Below are positions 59,701 through 64,000 of a stretch of 64,000 bases of DNA, in pieces. Position numbers and translations under genes: made by a program. How positions within the stretch are numbered: the first letter of the stretch is position 1; each line of letters begins with the position of its first letter. The notes beneath the pieces are model-generated. The model searched no databases. It saw only the letters and a list, made by a program, of their open reading frames with translations, and was not told the origin of the DNA. Source of the stretch: Paragordius varius (taxonomy: Eukaryota; Nematomorpha); the NCBI GenBank assembly GCA_964247055.1, contig OZ176051.1:7936001-8000000 (forward strand). Direction: 5' to 3'.

Positions 59701-60208
59701 ATTTATTTTGAGTAAAAATAAACTAAATGGTTAACTAATTACCTATGGACTGATGAGCACCAAGAGTTATACCGACTCCCATATCTAGACCCTCACCAAC
59801 ACACTCAACCATTCGGGCATATTGACTATTTGTCAAACCCAATCCATTCAAATTTTCCGGGACTTGAAGTCCAAACGCACCCATGCTCTTCAAATCATTC
59901 ATAACTCTATCTTCTACTTTTTCCAATTTATCATTTAAAGCTGGATTATTTATTTCCTAAATTCTAATAAAATATACTTTAAAAAACTTTTGTGTAGGCG
60001 TTACCAAAGCGTGTAGGACGTCTTTTTGTTCATTATTAAGTACTATTAATAAATTATATAACACTATACTTTGTGGGTAAGGATATATTTGCGAGGTTTT
60101 GACTCGGCCAATAAATAAATTTTTAATAAAAGATTCACTCTCCTAGAATATAAATAATTTACATACCTTAAAGCTTTTGGAATAATTACGATATATAAAT
60201 TTTTGCAT
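53718..60208 (-). CDS. ACADVL: Very-long-chain acyl-CoA dehydrogenase
   Basis: Twelve exons join in frame to give 657 aa (human: 655): 60167-60208, 60070-60142, 59978-60042, 59743-59956, 58958-59278, 58227-58369, 57146-57520, 56667-56831, 56367-56464, 56187-56281, 54904-55113 and 53718-53890. The protein starts [14 protein letters not shown], a mitochondrial presequence. It then shows [40 protein letters not shown] and WISNGG (FAD binding), [14 protein letters not shown], and [13 protein letters not shown] with the catalytic Glu near residue 450. The extra C-terminal domain of the VLCAD/ACAD9 group follows ([25 protein letters not shown]). It performs the first step of long-chain fatty-acid beta-oxidation at the inner mitochondrial membrane. 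[11 protein letters not shown] and FRIFEGT favour VLCAD over ACAD9. The first three introns are 24, 27 and 21 nt; the rest are about 100-1,100 nt. Confidence 0.95.
55226..55959. mobile_element. Non-autonomous DNA transposon in ACADVL intron
   Basis: Starts TAGGGTTGTGCATTTGAC and ends GTCAGCACAACCCTA(A), inverted with respect to each other. Subterminal GGTCATGACC/GTCATGAC words occur at both ends. The target duplication is unclear: either TA, or an imperfect 8 bp. The last 46 bp are exactly duplicated in tandem (55868-55913 and 55914-55959). It lies in the intron between the tenth and eleventh exons of ACADVL. Confidence 0.65.
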
Positions 60209-61078
60209 TATTATATCACATGGTTAAGGCGTCATTCACGCTACCACATCGAAAGCATTCATTATTATGATTTCATGGATATTGTTTAACCGTAGGAAGG
60301 CGGTACGGGTCGTCCTGTGCGGACAGTGAGGTAAGGAGGAAGCCTGTCACACCCTTTTCTGAATACCTGGATTGTTTAACCGAGGGTTTCTGCCCAATTG
60401 TTAATAGACTCCAAATTTATTTTATTTAAACCACTTATGAATATAATTATTAGGATAAGATTGAACATTTCTGTCTACGATATGATATATATTTAACAGT
60501 ATCCACAAAACCTAAAAACTTGATAACATGAGATATTTAGATCAGACTTTTATAAAATTTTAACTATATATTATAATTAGAAAACACAAAAAATATTAAA
60601 AAGAGTGAAGTATATCTTTAATAAATGCACTTGTTCTTTTAAAATAATATATGTAGCTCATTAAATTTCGCAAAATATCTATCTAAAACAGAAATCAATT
60701 TTGGACAATTAAATTTCATATCTTTAAGGCAGTGGTTCTAATTTTGTTCACGCACCACCAAAATAAAAAAAATTCTTGCGCCACCCCGTTCCTCCGGTCG
60801 CAGAAAAAAACAGATAAATTCATTTTTTTATATTATAAAATTGCAATTATTGATATATTTTTTCGATATCGGGGACAAATCTTTAAAAGAATTTAAGGTA
60901 TTTATCCAAATTTGGCGCCCCGCCTAGAATTTTCTATGCCCTCTTTTGAGGTATCCTTAGGAATAAATACCCTAATATTATTATAGAATTAATAGGTTTA
61001 TGTAAATATAAATAGAAATTTTATAAAAATATTTATATCACAAAAATTAGGGCTATAATTATTATATAATAATCCGTT
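60209..61078. other. Spacer between PTRH2 and ACADVL
   Basis: Contains the ACADVL promoter and the PTRH2 3' UTR. A GC-rich islet at 60285-60395 (CGGTACGGGTCGTCCTGTGC, GGAAGCCTGTCACACCC) stands out, and I could not assign it. The end of PTRH2 is close to candidate polyadenylation AT-rich sequence. No further gene is seen. Confidence 0.45.
60729..60960. repeat. Probable hAT fragment
   Basis: Begins GCAGTGGTTCTAATTTTGTTCACGCACCACC, cut here to its core CAGTGGTTCT..CACGCACCACC. This resembles the CAGTGGTTCTCAAACTTTTTCACG ends of many hAT-type elements. Further in are CGCCACCCC and GGCGCCCCGCC. The opposite end was not found, so it is truncated or decayed. Confidence 0.45.
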
Positions 61079-61666
61079 TCATAATAATTTAAGATGTTTT
61101 GTTATAGTATCAATCATTATGACAGGTGCCGGGCCTATTCCTACAACGGTGTTAGTTCCAGGCGCTAATTGCGTTCTACCAGCGTCAGAAATGATAGATG
61201 TGACTAAGGGACATATTGAATTGGCACTATCTGGTGGAAAATTTATTTTAAATTTATTCGCTTCGGCATATATTTGTTGTAGTTCGGATTCTGACTCAAC
61301 TTTTAGAACGACTTTTGGTTGCCCATGTTTAAACCAATGATGTTGGAAAGTTGAAAAAAGAATTGCAGACGATTGTAACTCCTTAGATTTTCGAGAAATT
61401 GTATCGTAACAATCGACAGCTGCATGGCAGCATTGAGCAGCAATTTTTCCTTTACCCATATTTAAATCGTTTCTTACAACAATAACCATTTTATAATCCG
61501 CAAACCCCAGTGACTTGATGTAATCTACATTTATATTTAATGCACCTAAATTTATAGAATTCAATATATCCATGCTGCGATGTGGCTTTAATTTTTTAAA
61601 TAAAATTCCGATTAAAATCCCTGTTGTTAAAGAGGTGCTCACGAGCAATACATTTGAATCCCACAT
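61079..61666 (-). CDS. PTRH2: Peptidyl-tRNA hydrolase 2 (PTH2 family)
   Basis: A 195-codon frame with an N-terminal membrane anchor (LLVSTSLTTGILIGILF) followed by the full PTH2 domain. Visible motifs are KMVIVVRNDLNMGKGKIAAQ, CCHAAV, GQPKVVLKV, SDAGRTQLAPGTNTVVGIGP and the closing ITKHLKLL. PTH2 enzymes release peptides from stalled peptidyl-tRNA; the anchored animal form (Bit1) sits on mitochondria. It is longer than human PTRH2 (179 aa) because of extra residues before GQPK and before SDAGRT. The second insertion contains a possible 24 nt intron (61204-61227, GTGCC...TTAG). It is in frame and stop-free, so the protein may be 8 residues shorter. The gene lies upstream of ACADVL on the same strand. 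Confidence 0.92.
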   Translation of the reverse strand: MWDSNVLLVSTSLTTGILIGILFKKLKPHRSMDILNSINLGALNINVDYIKSLGFADYKMVIVVRNDLNMGKGKIAAQCCHAAVDCYDTISRKSKELQSSAILFSTFQHHWFKHGQPKVVLKVESESELQQIYAEANKFKINFPPDSANSICPLVTSIISDAGRTQLAPGTNTVVGIGPAPVIMIDTITKHLKLL

Positions 61667-62259
61667 GTAAAAACCAAATCAAAAAGGTTTTGTTTTTTAT
61701 AGTAATCTAATATACAGTATATACAATTTTTTTTAAAAGGGGTATTCATTTTTAAAGCTTAATATTAGCAAATAAACTGTTTAATTAAAAATTTAATTGA
61801 TATAATTCAGTGTATTAACTAAGGATTTATCCTAATTCTACAACCCAAAAATAGTTGTTTTGTTATAAAAATTTTGTTTTGTAGTTTTTCATGATTTGTT
61901 AAATTTTTAATGTAACTATGCTGAAAAAATTATAAATAAAACGGTGTCGACTATTAGTCTGAATATACGTGTACACTATTATTATGTAGCAAACTTAAAT
62001 GTTTTTGGTTTCTAACCTTAATGTTTAAGAGTCTATTTGGACTTTTGTGCTTATTAAGTTAATAAATAATCCCTAAATTTTGCCGCTTTAACAAAAATTT
62101 ATATGTTTTTCTAATTAACCCTCCATGGCCTTTTGGGATCTTGTTCGAGAGCGTTTTGATTTGAATATCGATACCTTTTCTCTTTGTCCTAGTTTACATT
62201 TTGGGTAGTTTTATATCTATTGGTAAATTTAATTATCAAACATTGTTTTATATATTAGT
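61667..62259. other. PTRH2 upstream region, no gene seen
   Basis: AT-rich spacer carrying the PTRH2 promoter. No motif or exon was recognised. Confidence 0.5.
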
Positions 62260-62679
62260 TAATAAGCTTATAATTTTTACAGTTTTGTGACTTCTACCGG
62301 GACAATCCTAAACACAATTGATAGCTGATATTAAAAATATTTATCAAGTATTTGCCGGTAAAATGTAGCCTAAAAGCTTAATGTCAATTATTTAAGTGTC
62401 CCAACCTAATTAGCGATTTAGCGATTATTGAAAATAATACGGCAAAAAAGTTTGAGATAGTGTTTTTTTCAATATTACATTTTAAAAAATTTATTTTGCA
62501 TATTGTGCCTAGAATATTAAGAAACAATCATAATAAAACTACCCCAAATGATATGGTAAGGTATTAAGCCGAATTAAAATGCTTTCTTTGACTTTAGGCG
62601 CATTTTGTAATAAATTAAAAAAAAATGTAAAAAACCCTCATTCTCAAACTTTTTCGCCGCCATTTTTTTCTTTATTATT
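62260..62679. repeat. Dispersed repeat R3, copy 2
   Basis: Shares GGTAAAATGTAGCCT, TTAGCGAT and GGCAAAAAAGTTTGAGAT with 2540-3000. The far end (CTCAAACTTTTTCGCCGCCAT, 62643) is an inverted mate of the 62450 box, so this repeat too has inverted ends. Confidence 0.5.
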
Positions 62680-63242
62680 TTAATACTCTACAACACATTT
62701 ATTTTAGTCTTTCGATTTAAATTGGGGTAGTTAAATACATCAGGCCTGTTTAAAATTAAATTCTTTTAAAAATATGGAAGGAATCAAAACCATGGCAAAA
62801 TCTTGCACTTATATAACATTAATAACCAAAATATACAAAAAAAATACTTGATATTACTTATTTTAAGCTAAAACCGAAAGGTTAAAATTTAGTCAACGAG
62901 ACATGCGTGCAATGGTAAAAATAAAAAATAATACAAAATAAACAGCTTTTTCTATTTCTATCAATGTTAGATGTAATAAAATAAAAAAGCTTTAGTTTTC
63001 CTTAAAGTTAAATGAAGACGATATTTTGCAAAAATTTTGTAAAATAAAAATGGCGTCAAAGTAGTTTGACATATAACTTTTTTTTCAAAACAAATTTTTT
63101 TAGATATCTTGGCATATTTATATAATTTTTATTAGGATAAAGGCATAAATTTAAATTGGGACCGTTTTCTTTAGTAGTTTTTTAAAAACCCTAACTCAAA
63201 TTTAGTCTGGGTTATTTAGATACCTTTGAGTCGAAGTGTTAA
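62680..63242. mobile_element. TTAA-flanked MITE (R2), copy 4
   Basis: Flanked by TTAA at 62680-62683 and 63239-63242. Internal landmarks (TTCGATTTAAATTGGGGTAG, GGCGTCAAAGTAGTTTGACA, GTCGAAGTG) match the other copies in order. It lies within or beside an R3 repeat. Confidence 0.75.
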
Positions 63243-63399
63243 TCGCTAATTCAATTATTACAATAGATATTATCAAAAATTCAGGCTATATTCTACCAGC
63301 AAAAACTTGATAAATTTTGGTATTGATCACGTTTCAATTGTGTTTTAGAGCCCAATTTTAGACTCTAAGTCACAAACCTGTAAGGAATAAAATTTATAT

Positions 63400-64000
63400 C
63401 TTACACACTGTGCACAAAAAAATATCATGAAGGTAAATGCTATATATAAAAAAATGAAATCTAACCACATATTTTGCAATAAATTTTTTGGTGAAAGTTC
63501 TTTATTTCAAAAAATATCAATAAAATATATTAAATATTTATAAAAAGCAAGACAATATTTTTATAATATTTTAATTTTTAGACTTGAACTCCGAGAGTCT
63601 TATTTTGAGCGATTTTAAAACAGGCTAGTTTTTTAATATAAGCAAAAATTCCGGAATTGCGCGATATAATCCTTAAATATTTTTTATGAAAAAATATATA
63701 TATAAAATACATACTTTATACAAAAAATTAATTTTTAGCAAAATTTTATTGCAACGTATTTCATTCTTTTTTAGGCATCATGGACATGATAAAAACCCCA
63801 TAAAATATTAAAATTATTTTTTATATATAATTTGATGATGCTCAACATTTCCCTTACTTAAAAATTATGATTAAAATATTCCTTTGTCTTCCAATTTAAG
63901 TCAAATAATTGGGTTTTTATATAATTTACCAAATTTGTAAGTAAACGAAGCATTAAATTAAAACCAAATTATATTAAAATGTTTTTACAATATTAAAAAG
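63400..64000. repeat. Palindromic repeat R1, copy 4, cut by window end
   Basis: The left arm only: CACTGTGCACAAAAAAATATCATGA (shortened here to CACTGTGCACAA), TTTTTTGGTGAAAG, CGATTTTAAAACAGGCTAG, GGCATCATGGACATGAT and GATGATGCTCAACATTTCC appear in the same order as the left arm and centre of copies 1 and 2. The right arm would lie beyond 64000. Confidence 0.6.

Noticed and set aside
61119-61340. Plus-strand frame over PTRH2
   Set aside because: Antisense shadow of the PTRH2 gene.
1-64000. tRNA, rRNA, snRNA, CRISPR or prokaryotic operon features
   Set aside because: I scanned for cloverleaf boxes, U1/U2/U4/U5/U6 starts and direct-repeat spacer arrays and recognised none. The gene structure is clearly that of an animal nucleus. 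A covariance-model scan could still find divergent RNAs.

Overview
This is a strongly AT-rich animal nuclear genome window with few genes and many repeats. The standard genetic code fits, since real genes end at TAA or TGA. The genes are metazoan: Rab8, a claudin-superfamily tetraspanner, very-long-chain acyl-CoA dehydrogenase, PTRH2, TMEM19, an NDUFB6-like complex I subunit and a protostome-type CCHamide/CCW-like neuropeptide precursor. The most telling trait is intron size. Nine introns of 21-29 nt sit at the 5' ends of genes, while the later introns are mostly several hundred bases to over a kilobase. A 5' bias of tiny introns is known in schistosome flatworms, and very short introns are known in dicyemids. 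A small spiralian (flatworm or mesozoan) is therefore my best guess, but it is not proven.

Layout. 1-4.9 kb: the last exon of an unrecognised gene, then a dispersed repeat and a 1.1 kb palindromic repeat. 4.9-9.2 kb: TMEM19 (+). 10.0-11.0 kb: a TA microsatellite and the 3' end of a LINE ORF2. 12.1-13.9 kb: neuropeptide precursor (+). 15.0-16.8 kb: a degenerate ~165 bp tandem array. 17.9-18.6 kb: 3' part of an unknown membrane protein (-). 20.3-20.8 kb: NDUFB6-like (-). 20.9-27.5 kb: TTAA-flanked MITEs and palindromic repeats, one inserted in the other. 27.5-29.4 kb: Rab8 (-), head-to-head with a claudin-like gene (+, 29.6-38.1 kb). The large first intron of the claudin-like gene holds an intronless 655-codon gene and a dead LINE. 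38-43.5 kb: repeats. 43.5-53.0 kb: a beta-thymosin plus dual-specificity pseudophosphatase gene (+) carrying a 3.3 kb hAT transposon in its seventh intron. 53.7-60.2 kb: ACADVL (-), complete in 12 exons. 61.1-61.7 kb: PTRH2 (-). 61.7-64 kb: repeats.

The genes form no pathway. Two are mitochondrial energy genes (complex I subunit, fatty-acid oxidation), PTRH2 is a mitochondrial or cytosolic quality-control protein, and Rab8, the claudin-like protein and the actin-linked pseudophosphatase belong to cell-surface, trafficking and cytoskeleton biology. Exon structures were built by hand from reading frame, GT-AG sites, phase matching and remembered family alignments. No transcript data or database search was available.
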